Shown here one piece after another: positions 51,089 through 59,138 of a stretch of 64,000 bases of DNA. A program made the position numbers and the translations under genes. Each line of letters begins with the position of its first letter. The first letter of the stretch is position 1. The notes beneath the pieces are model-generated. The model was given only the letters and a program-made list of their open reading frames with translations, was not told where the DNA came from and did no database searches. Source of the stretch: Paenalcaligenes hominis (GTDB lineage: Bacteria > Pseudomonadota > Gammaproteobacteria > Burkholderiales > Burkholderiaceae_B); NCBI RefSeq assembly GCF_011927625.1, contig NZ_JAATIZ010000001.1, positions 744,001 through 808,000 of the forward strand, in the 5' to 3' direction.

Positions 51089-51688
51089 CTATTGAGCCAA
51101 AGACTCTAAGCTGACTAGCCACGCATTAAAACCTGCACATTGATGACGCAAGGCCTCAATGCCTATCTCTTGGGCAATGTTAGGGCCATGAGTTGTTTTT
51201 CTATAGTTCGTTTTTTGTAGCAAGCGTTTTGATGGTGCCGTTTCGGTACTATCGTTTATTGTCTCTGGGTTGTTATGGAACTGGCTCAATACCGCTTGAG
51301 CCCAACTCATTACACTATCGCCATTCAAGTGTGCAGCGATTGCCTCTGGGGAAGTAAACAACAAGCCCTCAAACTCATACATCTGTACATAAGGAATAAG
51401 TTTAGCTTGAACGTTGGAATGAGCGTGTTGTTTAATCTTGTCCTCAAGCGAGACTTTGGTTTCACCTATTGCTCTGCCTTGAAAACCATAAAAATCATAA
51501 AACGTAGTCACATAACTAAAGCTACTTGCCATCCGTTTAAGTTCAGAGCGAATGCGATCTAGGTTGATCCCACCACCTACAGAGATTGGTGTGACATACA
51601 CCTGTTTAGCTGCCAGATAAGGAGCTAACACCATTTTTATAAAACGTTCTTCGGTGGCACCTTCTACAGAAATTCCAACTCTTACCAT
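51089..51688 (-). CDS. DUF4276 family protein (TOPRIM-like), partner of the AAA ATPase
   Basis: 199 aa from the ATG at 51688, which overlaps the last codons of the ATPase gene by 7 bases (ATGGTAA). The N-terminus VRVGISVEGATEERFIKMVLAPYL has the Glu-Gly-x-(T/S)-Glu pattern of TOPRIM-like DUF4276 proteins. The later stretch IPYVQMYEFEGLLFTSPEAIAAHL is characteristic. Such proteins accompany OLD/PARIS-like ABC ATPases in anti-phage systems. I cannot tell whether it is a nuclease. Terminates at the hairpin at 51031. Confidence 0.78.
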   Translation of the reverse strand: MVRVGISVEGATEERFIKMVLAPYLAAKQVYVTPISVGGGINLDRIRSELKRMASSFSYVTTFYDFYGFQGRAIGETKVSLEDKIKQHAHSNVQAKLIPYVQMYEFEGLLFTSPEAIAAHLNGDSVMSWAQAVLSQFHNNPETINDSTETAPSKRLLQKTNYRKTTHGPNIAQEIGIEALRHQCAGFNAWLVSLESLAQ

Positions 51689-52788
51689 TCTGGGCGACCT
51701 CCGATAAGATTCTTGTTCCAAATATCGCCCATGCCATAGTCTGCTAGCCACTCACTTAAAGACTCAGGCTGTAGTCTAGAAAAGTCGGAAACGCCTTGAC
51801 GTTGGTCGACCACAATGAAATCCTCTGGCGCGAAGTGATTTGCAAAGGTGACAGACTGTGTAGAGCAAATCACTTGTGTGGTTTTAGAGGTGGCCTTGAT
51901 AATTTCAGCGAGCACCTCAAGTGCCGCGGGATGTAAACCCAGCTCAGGCTCGTCTAAAATAATGGTATCGGGTCTAAGTTCATCGGGCTGCAAAAACAGC
52001 GTAGCCATGCAAATAAAACGCGCCGTGCCATCCGATAGCTGATTAGCGGAGAATGGTGTCTCACTCTCTCGATGTGTCCATCTTAGAAGTAAAGACTCAT
52101 CCCCAGCACGCCCCTGGGGTAGTAAGTAAAAATCATGAAAAAAAGGCGCTACCGTCTGAATCGCTGTAATGATGTCTTGATAGCTAGCTGGGTAATGCTC
52201 CCGTAAAAACAATAAGAAAGGAGCTAGGTTCGCGGCATCAGAATACAAGTACGTATTAGCACTGAGTTTTTGCGCTTGCTTAAAGGCTGCTGTAGCACTC
52301 GTATCATGGAAGTGATAAACACGGCAATTCTGTAAATAATCCAGCGTGTACTTTCTCACTGGTTTGCTATCTGCATCTGCATTAGGCAGAAGTCCACTTT
52401 CTCCTAAACTACCTTTCACATAAAAATGTTTGTTTGACTGGGCATAGGTACAGTATTCCTCTTCAAACACTAAAGCGTCATTGGCTTCGCCGTGTACAAA
52501 CTTAACATGGTAGCTATTGTTATTGACCGTTAGATCAATCATGATCCTTTCGGTTTGCTTAGAGCCAAAATGAAAAAAGACGTTAGCAAATCCATTTTTT
52601 TCCACGTAGGTTTGTAGCTTTCCTTCGGAAAGATGACGTAGAAAGGTGAAAAGCGAGATGAAATTTGACTTTCCTGAGCCATTCGCCCCTATGAGTATAT
52701 TGATAGGGTTCATGGCTAAGTCCAGCTCTTTAATCGACTTAAAGCCCTGAACTTGCACCCGCTTAAGATGTGTTGAAATCTCTGACAT
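51682..52788 (-). CDS. AAA (ABC-type) ATPase, partner of DUF4276
   Basis: 368 aa. Walker A LIGANGSGKSNFI, an ABC-like signature LSDGTARFICMATLFL and Walker B TIILDEPELGLHPAAL place it with AAA15/AAA21 SMC-like ATPases (RecF/OLD/AriA type). It has no transmembrane or transport features. Its overlap with the DUF4276 gene strongly suggests a two-subunit complex, most likely defence, by analogy with AAA-TOPRIM pairs such as PARIS. This is inference, not recognition of a named system. Confidence 0.82.
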   Translation of the reverse strand: MSEISTHLKRVQVQGFKSIKELDLAMNPINILIGANGSGKSNFISLFTFLRHLSEGKLQTYVEKNGFANVFFHFGSKQTERIMIDLTVNNNSYHVKFVHGEANDALVFEEEYCTYAQSNKHFYVKGSLGESGLLPNADADSKPVRKYTLDYLQNCRVYHFHDTSATAAFKQAQKLSANTYLYSDAANLAPFLLFLREHYPASYQDIITAIQTVAPFFHDFYLLPQGRAGDESLLLRWTHRESETPFSANQLSDGTARFICMATLFLQPDELRPDTIILDEPELGLHPAALEVLAEIIKATSKTTQVICSTQSVTFANHFAPEDFIVVDQRQGVSDFSRLQPESLSEWLADYGMGDIWNKNLIGGRPEW

Positions 52789-52858
52789 GCATCTACCTGT
52801 AAATGACGATTAGCTAGCTACAAATAATTATTATAAAGCACAGTGACTCTCACTCATT

Positions 52859-53308
52859 TTAATGCTGCAATCGTATACGGTCATGGTACAAATACCCCAC
52901 CTGCCCTGTTGGCGTACAGACCTGCCACCAGTTACCTTTTTGCTCAAAGGTATAAAACGGCTCGTTATCAAAGAGCTTTTCAATAACGTTGCTTTTAGCA
53001 TTAGGCTGAGCCCGTACATTGCTGTAGCCGTCTTTGTCTTGAATGACAGCGGTAGCGGTAAACTTTGGGGCTTGGCAGGCTTGGGGACGTTCTGAAGCAT
53101 TTGGAAAATTAGCATCAATGTCAATACGATACGGTACGAACTCTCGTACCTGCAAATAACCATCGGCTAATAAATTACGCTCTACACCTGCAATAGTCGC
53201 ATGAGCATTAGTAATAACTACACGGAGGTCTGGGTCACAGGCTAACTCACTGCAAAAAACGGATAATTGCGCATGCGTATTATGGCTATTTTTGTTAGAC
53301 CCTTGTCT
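52859..53308 (-). pseudogene. 5'-truncated SH3-domain protein remnant
   Basis: An open frame with no upstream ATG/GTG in context runs back to a TAA near 53309. It reads CSELACDPDLRVVITNAHATIAGVERNLLADGYLQVREFVPYRI..., then a bacterial SH3 domain with GYSNVRAQPNAKSNVIEKL and KGNWWQVCTPTGQVGYLYHDRI. The head, presumably with a signal peptide, seems lost. A short form starting at the TTG at 53155 (98 aa) is possible but would lack an export signal. Marks the right border of the accessory region. Confidence 0.55.
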
Positions 53309-53389
53309 TTACACTAAATATTGAGCTGAGTAAGTCATAGACTGTAAAACTTATTGTAAAACAAGTGTTTGATAATAAAGGAAAATTGG

Positions 53390-53902
53390 ATGAGACAAAA
53401 TACTGATAGCTATATTACTCTTGAAAAGCGTTTAGATGAGATACGTGCAAAATTTGCACCGGAAGAAGGCTATTTAGATGCTTCTGAGCAGACCTCTCCT
53501 TGGATACCCATGAACGATATTGTTTCCTTGCGGCATCTAAGTTTTGATATTCGTAATAACGTCTCTGTGCATATTATGAGAGCTACCCAGGGAGGAGCCT
53601 TAGGCCGCCATCGACATCGAGCCCCAGTGATGGGTTATGTGTTATCTGGTAGTCTTTATTATAAAGAATACGATTGGGTGGCTACGGCCGGATCGTATTT
53701 TAATGAGGCACCAGGGCGAGCGCATACTTTAATGACAGACACAGGAATGGAAACTCTGTTTCAGCTAGGGACGCCGGTTGAGTTTTTAGATGAAAATGAT
53801 CGTATTATTGAAATAGTCGATGTGTTTTGGATGATAGATCATTACCTTACATACTGTGAGAAGCATAATCTTCCTATTAATGAAGCACTCTTTATTCGTT
53901 AA
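53390..53902 (+). CDS. Cupin protein of the 2,4'-dihydroxyacetophenone dioxygenase (DAD) family
   Basis: 170 aa from the ATG at 53390 (aagga ribosome binding site 8 bp before; an upstream TTG is not needed). The cupin barrel has metal-binding residues in GRHRHRAPVMGYVLSGSLYYKEYDWVATAGSYFNEAPGRAHTL. This stretch and the C-terminal VFWMIDHYLTYCEKH are typical of the DAD-like cupins. DAD cleaves 2,4'-dihydroxyacetophenone to 4-hydroxybenzoate and formate; family members may act on other substrates. It overlaps the convergent AraC gene by 11 bp. Confidence 0.78.
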   Translation: MRQNTDSYITLEKRLDEIRAKFAPEEGYLDASEQTSPWIPMNDIVSLRHLSFDIRNNVSVHIMRATQGGALGRHRHRAPVMGYVLSGSLYYKEYDWVATAGSYFNEAPGRAHTLMTDTGMETLFQLGTPVEFLDENDRIIEIVDVFWMIDHYLTYCEKHNLPINEALFIR

Positions 53903-54938
53903 TTGTGGATTTGGCTGTTTTGGTGGGCTTCTGTCCGGTGTCTTTTGGAAGCTCGCCAAAACGCTGCTGATAATAAAAAGAAAAGCGGCCTAAATGCTCA
54001 AAACCATGTGCTAATGCAAGCTCTGTAATACTTTTTTTGGGGTTTGATAAAAGCGCTTGCCGAATGGCATCAAGCCTGACTGTGCGTAGCCACGTCATGG
54101 GTGACATGCCTATCTGTTGATGGCACATCACATTTAAGGTGCGAGTGCTGACCCCGGCAACTCTGGCTAAATCGGCTAGCGTTATTTTTTCCGTAAAATG
54201 AGCTTGTACGTAGCGCTTTAGTTGTATTAAACGATTTTGATTAATGTCGGTTGTAATACTGGTATGGTTTTGCTTAGGCCACAGTGGCGTAGTTTCTGTT
54301 TGGTCTACGCTGGGCTGATGGCTTAGTAAAAACAATGCAATATTGGTCTCAAAATGGCGAAGCCAAACTGAGTTTAGTCCTTTTTTCCCATATAAACTTG
54401 GCAGCATGATTAGTTGCTGAAGTAGTGCGTGCCATTGCTGGGTGATTTGAGGTTGTATTTTATAAGCAGGACGTAAATTTGAGGTGTTTTGGGGGCGAAG
54501 GTGGGGTGATACCCATGCCTGGTCTAAACAGCTGATTAGGTGATGAGGAATTTTTAAAAGCAATTGCTCACATCCCAATTGCCATAATGTTTGTACTTTT
54601 TCTTTTGGGGTGACAATAACGGTTTCCCCTGGTTTGGCTATAACCGACACCCCATCGCTTATTATTTCTGTTGTACCGCGCAAGGGAATCTGCACTAAGC
54701 TGAACCCTTGAAACTTTGTAGCTTGAATTTCTACCTCTGCCCCATAGCCCAACACCATCATGCTTATCTGTTCGAGGTTATAGCGAAAAAGTCGAGTGTT
54801 TACTTTACCTTTACGCCATTCCAATTCATGACCTGAAATGCTGTGGCTAAGCTCTTGATGAGATTTAACCGCGGATCGGGACTGGATAATTGGGTATGAG
54901 TAAATAGGCGATACATCAAGCGCAAGCTGTGTCTGCAT
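53892..54938 (-). CDS. AraC-family transcriptional regulator
   Basis: 348 aa. N-terminal ligand-binding cupin-like domain (residues ~50-200) with FQGFSLVQIPLRGTTEI...AKPGETVIVTPKEK. C-terminal double helix-turn-helix: ITLADLARVAGVSTRTLNVMCHQQIGMSPMTWLRTVRLDAIRQALL and SITELALAHGFEHLGRFSFYYQQRFGELP. Related regulators act on aromatic or alkane catabolic genes. It probably controls the cupin gene or the aldehyde dehydrogenase; the signal molecule is unknown. The 205-bp gap that follows holds nothing clear. Confidence 0.88.
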   Translation of the reverse strand: MQTQLALDVSPIYSYPIIQSRSAVKSHQELSHSISGHELEWRKGKVNTRLFRYNLEQISMMVLGYGAEVEIQATKFQGFSLVQIPLRGTTEIISDGVSVIAKPGETVIVTPKEKVQTLWQLGCEQLLLKIPHHLISCLDQAWVSPHLRPQNTSNLRPAYKIQPQITQQWHALLQQLIMLPSLYGKKGLNSVWLRHFETNIALFLLSHQPSVDQTETTPLWPKQNHTSITTDINQNRLIQLKRYVQAHFTEKITLADLARVAGVSTRTLNVMCHQQIGMSPMTWLRTVRLDAIRQALLSNPKKSITELALAHGFEHLGRFSFYYQQRFGELPKDTGQKPTKTAKSTINE

Positions 54939-55143
54939 AAAGTCTATCCCTTATCTTAGATTTAACCTCTACTAAGAGCATGATAGAGTTTTTCTAATAG
55001 ACGCTATAGATGGACTTACCCTACTGGAAGCGTAGCGAAAGGTAATGCGCCTAGATACGCAGGCTTTGAGTGAGTCGCCCAGCCCGTTTGCTTGATGGGC
55101 AACCCACTGGTCTTCTAAAGAAAAAATAGAATGCAACTGCGTT

Positions 55144-56598
55144 TTAAAACGGCAACGGGCGCTCTCCTAATTGCACGGTGACCCATTTCAGTTCGGTCAT
55201 GTCCTCAATGGAATAACGTCCGTTTTCTTTGCCATACCCGCTATCTTTAAACCCACCAAAAGGTGCATTCGGGTCGTCGTCAAAGGCGTTGTCATTAATG
55301 TGTACCGAGCCGGCTTCTACACGTAATGCAAAATCAAAGGCTTTTTGCAGGTCATTGGTCACAATGCCAGAGGACAACCCGTACGAGGTGTCATTGGCAA
55401 TGTCTACCGCATGATCGAAATCATTGGCTTTGTAAATAGCCGCTAATGGCCCAAAGCTTTCTTCGTTATAAACAGCCATACCTGGCTCTACGTCGACTAA
55501 TACAGAGGGCTCGAGCACATTTCCTATAGCTTGGCCACCTGTGACTAAGCTTGCCCCTTTAGAAACGGCATCGTTGATATGGTTTTGAATAAAGCTAACC
55601 TGATTCGCATCAATGAGCGGCCCGACCGCCATGTGCTCTAGGGCGGGGTCACCAAAAGGTACTTGTTTGACTTTTTCAGCAAAGGCTTCACAAAACGCCT
55701 CGTAAATTGGCGCTTCAACAATAATGCGCGAGTTCGCCATACACACTTGGCCTTGGTTGAAAAAGATCCCAAACGCGGCAGAACGCACGGCATAATCTAA
55801 GTCTGCATCGGCTAATATAACTAAAGGGCTTTTTCCTCCTAGCTCTAAGACAATGCGTTTTTGGTAACGGCCAGCTAGCTCGGCTAAAAAGCGACCTACC
55901 CGCGCTGAACCAGTAAATGTAATTAATTTGACGCGATGGTCAGAAAAAAGCGTGTCGCCCATTGCGTCGTCTGTAGTAGGAATAACACTAAGCACCCCTG
56001 CTGGTAGCCCCGCCTCTTCGAGAATCTCTGCAAAGAGCAAGGCCGCTAGAGGTGTATAGGGTGAGGGCTTTAAAATGAAGCTATTGCCAGCAGCCAGTGC
56101 AGGTGCCAATTTTTTACCGTTTAATAACAGGGGCGCATTAAAGGGTCCAATCCCTACCACTACCCCTACCGGTTGGCGTAGGGTCATCGATAAGCGATTT
56201 GGTATTTCTGTGGGCAGGGTTTCACCGCGTATATCACGTGCTTGACCCGCTGCAATACGAAACGTGCTAATGATGTAGTCGCATTCAAACATTGCTTTGC
56301 CAAAGACGTTCCCGCCCTCTTCAACTAGCACTTTGACGATTTCTAAGCGACGACGCTCTACAATGTCAGCCGCTTTTAATAAAACAGCCTCCCTTTCTTT
56401 GGCTAAGGTTTTACCCCAGGCTTTTTGAGCGTGCTCGGCACTGGCGAGTGCTAGTTCAATATCTGCTGCAGTAGCCAAGTAAGCCTGCCCAATTAGCTCA
56501 CCATTAAAAGGATTGCGCACCTCTTTCATGGGCTGGCCTTCAGATTGCCAGAACTGACCATTGATATAGGGATAATAGGTCTTTACAGTTGAACTCAT
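55144..56598 (-). CDS. NAD(P)-dependent aldehyde dehydrogenase (vanillin/benzaldehyde dehydrogenase-like)
   Basis: 484 aa, complete. The catalytic Glu is in RIVLELGGKSP and the catalytic Cys in FFNQGQVCMANSR. The cofactor segment is TFTGSARVG. The wording resembles the vanillin/benzaldehyde dehydrogenase (Vdh) group, which oxidises aromatic aldehydes to acids. The VanAB-like cassette nearby would take vanillate onward, a possible pathway link that rests on context only. It is divergent from the AraC-family gene at 56757, its probable regulator. Confidence 0.88.
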   Translation of the reverse strand: MSSTVKTYYPYINGQFWQSEGQPMKEVRNPFNGELIGQAYLATAADIELALASAEHAQKAWGKTLAKEREAVLLKAADIVERRRLEIVKVLVEEGGNVFGKAMFECDYIISTFRIAAGQARDIRGETLPTEIPNRLSMTLRQPVGVVVGIGPFNAPLLLNGKKLAPALAAGNSFILKPSPYTPLAALLFAEILEEAGLPAGVLSVIPTTDDAMGDTLFSDHRVKLITFTGSARVGRFLAELAGRYQKRIVLELGGKSPLVILADADLDYAVRSAAFGIFFNQGQVCMANSRIIVEAPIYEAFCEAFAEKVKQVPFGDPALEHMAVGPLIDANQVSFIQNHINDAVSKGASLVTGGQAIGNVLEPSVLVDVEPGMAVYNEESFGPLAAIYKANDFDHAVDIANDTSYGLSSGIVTNDLQKAFDFALRVEAGSVHINDNAFDDDPNAPFGGFKDSGYGKENGRYSIEDMTELKWVTVQLGERPLPF

Positions 56599-56756
56599 TT
56601 GTCGTCTCCTAAGGATATGGGTATTGATCGTTATGGACAGGCATCAGTCCTATTAACGAAATCTTTATTGTTTGATTATCAACAAATCCCACGCCCTGTC
56701 TTGTACTTACGCGCCCATTGATTTGTATTTAGGCGCATTGCCTGAGTCAACGCACT

Positions 56757-57713
56757 ATGGAACGGACTACAATTTGGAGTACTCACAAACTCGAGTCTGA
56801 ATGCGCTTCTTCCGTATGGAATGAAGCCATTTCTTCTGCTTTTTTAAGGGTACAAACACAACCTCGACACCCCACTCGCCCCTTTCATGCCTATTTAAAA
56901 TCGGAAAAAGCAGGCGATCTTTCAATCAATCAATTACAGGCGCAGTCTTATCAAGTTATTTGTAATACAGAGGATCAGTTCAATGATTGGCTGTTTATCA
57001 ACCAACATCGTGCTGGCTTATGTCAGTTACAGCAGTATGGTAGGTCTCAATCTATTGGCCCTGGCGAGCTGAGTATCAATGTAGGTAGTTCTCCGTTTAC
57101 CTTTGATTTTGATGATGGCGTTGCGATGACGTGTGTGCGTTTGCCTCTGGTTGGGCCTCTAGCGCATTCGGGGTTAATCCATGATTTTGTCGCTCGGCCG
57201 TTGCCTACCAATGCAGGCGGTCCTTTGCTACACGACTATTTAACTAGTTTGGTACAGAACTTTGAACAGCTTGCGCTTCATCAAGTAGAGCTAGCTAGCC
57301 GTTGTTTGCTTAATCTAGTGACGATGCTAATTGATGGCGACCCCTGTGCTCAGAACGATTCAAGTAGTTTTCAACAGATACTGTATGAGCGCGCCTGCGC
57401 TTATATAAAAATGCACGTAGCTGATTCTAGTCTTACTCTTCAACGAGTCAGCGACCATGTGAACCTAGCGCCTAGAACCTTACAAAGCCTTTTTCAACGG
57501 CACAATACCACATTTAGAGCGACGCTCTTAGAGGCTCGCTTACTTGCTGCAGATCAGTTGTTAGCGAATCACTCTCGCTTATTGCTTTCCGAGATTGCTT
57601 ATGCCGTTGGGTTTTCGGATCAGGCGCACTTTAGTAACGCCTATCGTCGTCGTTTTGATGTCAGCCCAAGCGAGCGGCGTCACCACTCTACTTCTGCGCA
57701 TAAAACACAATAG
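56757..57713 (+). CDS. AraC-family transcriptional regulator (FeaR-like ligand domain)
   Basis: 318 aa. An N-terminal 'AraC-binding-like' domain (residues ~25-190: SYQVICNTEDQFNDWLFINQHRAGLCQLQQYGRSQ, then PGELSINVGSSPFTFDF) is followed by a double helix-turn-helix (LTLQRVSDHVNLAPRTLQSLFQRHNTTFRATLLEARLLAADQLL; LLSEIAYAVGFSDQAHFSNAYRRRFDVSPSERR). Relatives regulate aromatic amine or aldehyde oxidation genes. It is divergent from the aldehyde dehydrogenase over 158 bp. Confidence 0.9.
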   Translation: MERTTIWSTHKLESECASSVWNEAISSAFLRVQTQPRHPTRPFHAYLKSEKAGDLSINQLQAQSYQVICNTEDQFNDWLFINQHRAGLCQLQQYGRSQSIGPGELSINVGSSPFTFDFDDGVAMTCVRLPLVGPLAHSGLIHDFVARPLPTNAGGPLLHDYLTSLVQNFEQLALHQVELASRCLLNLVTMLIDGDPCAQNDSSSFQQILYERACAYIKMHVADSSLTLQRVSDHVNLAPRTLQSLFQRHNTTFRATLLEARLLAADQLLANHSRLLLSEIAYAVGFSDQAHFSNAYRRRFDVSPSERRHHSTSAHKTQ

Positions 57714-57726
57714 CCTATTGTGTTTT
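57702..57726. terminator. Palindromic terminator spanning both convergent stop codons
   Basis: AAAACACAATAG (57702-57713) and CTATTGTGTTTT (57715-57726) are perfect 12-bp arms around one base. The TAG of the AraC gene and the reversed TAG of the hydrolase gene are part of the two arms. Confidence 0.7.
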
Positions 57727-59019
57727 TAGGTAGTCTGCTACCGCTTGATAGGCAGGCAGAGAGGTGGGATCTATGGCAGCGTTGCTGGCTACGGGAAAGG
57801 AGGCAAATCGCACAATCACCATGTCCGCCGTTGGGTCTATATAAATGGTTTGCCCATGGACACCTCGTGCAGCGAACGCACCGTGGTCATTATGAAAAAC
57901 CCACCACATGCTTTTGTAACTTGCATCGGGCAAAGTGGTGTGATTGGCTTTAGCGAATACGGATTTGTCTCCGCCTAATTGGATGTTTTCAATGGCTTGC
58001 GCGGGCAGGATCTGGCGCCCATTCAGCTGGCCTTTATTGAGTATCAGTTGCCCAATACGCCCTAGGTCGCGTAGGCCTGCACTCAGCCCGCCTCCTGCAA
58101 AGGGCGTGCCCTTAGCGTCTACGGTCATATAACCGTCTTGTTCAGCACCAATTTGGCTCCAGATGCGGTCAGACAAAAGAGTAGTAATGTCTTGACCAGT
58201 GACTCTAGAGATAATCCAGCCTAAGGCATCGGTGTTTATGGTTTTATAACCAAAGGCCTCGCCATGTGTTCCTTTTTGTTCTACTGTTTGCAAGTAATCA
58301 AAATAGCCATTAGGCCCAGTGTAATCGCTGGGTTTAGGTAAAGGGCTAGCGGCTTGGGAATAAAGCCAAATGTCGGCGTTAGGATCGGCATAGTCTTCGC
58401 TGTAATCCAAAGCGGTGGTCATGTCCATGACATGGCGCACGGTAGCAGAACCAAAAGCGCTGTGTTTGAGTTCGGGGACCAGCGAAGACACGTGGGCTTG
58501 TTCGTCTAGCTTGCCTTCAACCACTAGCACCTCGGCTAAGAGCCCTATTAAGGATTTTGTCATCGACATGGCGGCATGTTGTCCGATTTCACTTAAACAG
58601 CCTGAATAGCTCTCGTACACAATGCGTCCCTGATGCAGGATCAGGATGCCATCCGTATAATTCGCTAACAGGGATTCGGCCCAAGTCATTTTATTTTCAC
58701 GACCTAAAGGGCGAAAGGTGATGGCGTCGATGTTTTTATCTATGGCATACGGCAAACTGCTGGGGGCTGCAATGCCTCGACTGACCTGTTTGGTTGGCAT
58801 AAGCTCTCGTATATGGCAGACGGTCCAACGTAGCTTGGGGAAACTAAAAAAGTCGGATTCGGGCTGCATAATCAGTGCTGTTGGGGGCGGGGGAAACCCG
58901 GTCATCCAGCCCATCGTAATGGGATCCGATTCCTGCGCATTTAATGGCTCAGTCGGTTCAGAGCCAGCGTGACTGATGCTGCTTAGCCCTAACATGAGCG
59001 GTATAATCACATTTTTCAT
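57715..59019 (-). CDS. Exported serine hydrolase, class C beta-lactamase / 6-aminohexanoate-dimer hydrolase fold
   Basis: 434 aa with a signal peptide (through SSISHAGS). The catalytic Ser-x-x-Lys is in AAMSMTKSLIGLL, and the Tyr of the second motif in ALDYSEDYAD. Further family stretches are GYKTINTDALGWIISRVTG and GGLSAGLRDLGRIGQLIL. NylB-like enzymes act on small amides or esters; a true beta-lactamase is unlikely because the KTG motif is not evident. It is monocistronic, convergent with the AraC gene. Confidence 0.85.
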   Translation of the reverse strand: MKNVIIPLMLGLSSISHAGSEPTEPLNAQESDPITMGWMTGFPPPPTALIMQPESDFFSFPKLRWTVCHIRELMPTKQVSRGIAAPSSLPYAIDKNIDAITFRPLGRENKMTWAESLLANYTDGILILHQGRIVYESYSGCLSEIGQHAAMSMTKSLIGLLAEVLVVEGKLDEQAHVSSLVPELKHSAFGSATVRHVMDMTTALDYSEDYADPNADIWLYSQAASPLPKPSDYTGPNGYFDYLQTVEQKGTHGEAFGYKTINTDALGWIISRVTGQDITTLLSDRIWSQIGAEQDGYMTVDAKGTPFAGGGLSAGLRDLGRIGQLILNKGQLNGRQILPAQAIENIQLGGDKSVFAKANHTTLPDASYKSMWWVFHNDHGAFAARGVHGQTIYIDPTADMVIVRFASFPVASNAAIDPTSLPAYQAVADYLKTQ

Positions 59020-59138
59020 TCCAAATCCTTCTATCCTTTTTCTGGCTATTCGGGCAGCCGTGTTGGCTCAGGGCGATACTCTAGCCACTGTCTTATAGCG
59101 AGTCACCCCTATCAGATTGCAGAGTCTTTATTTCCGTT

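Noticed and set aside
54939-55143. Gap between AraC and aldehyde dehydrogenase as a terminator or RNA gene
   Set aside because: A weak GCCC/GGGC pairing near 55078-55101 is present, but no T run or conserved structure could be supported.
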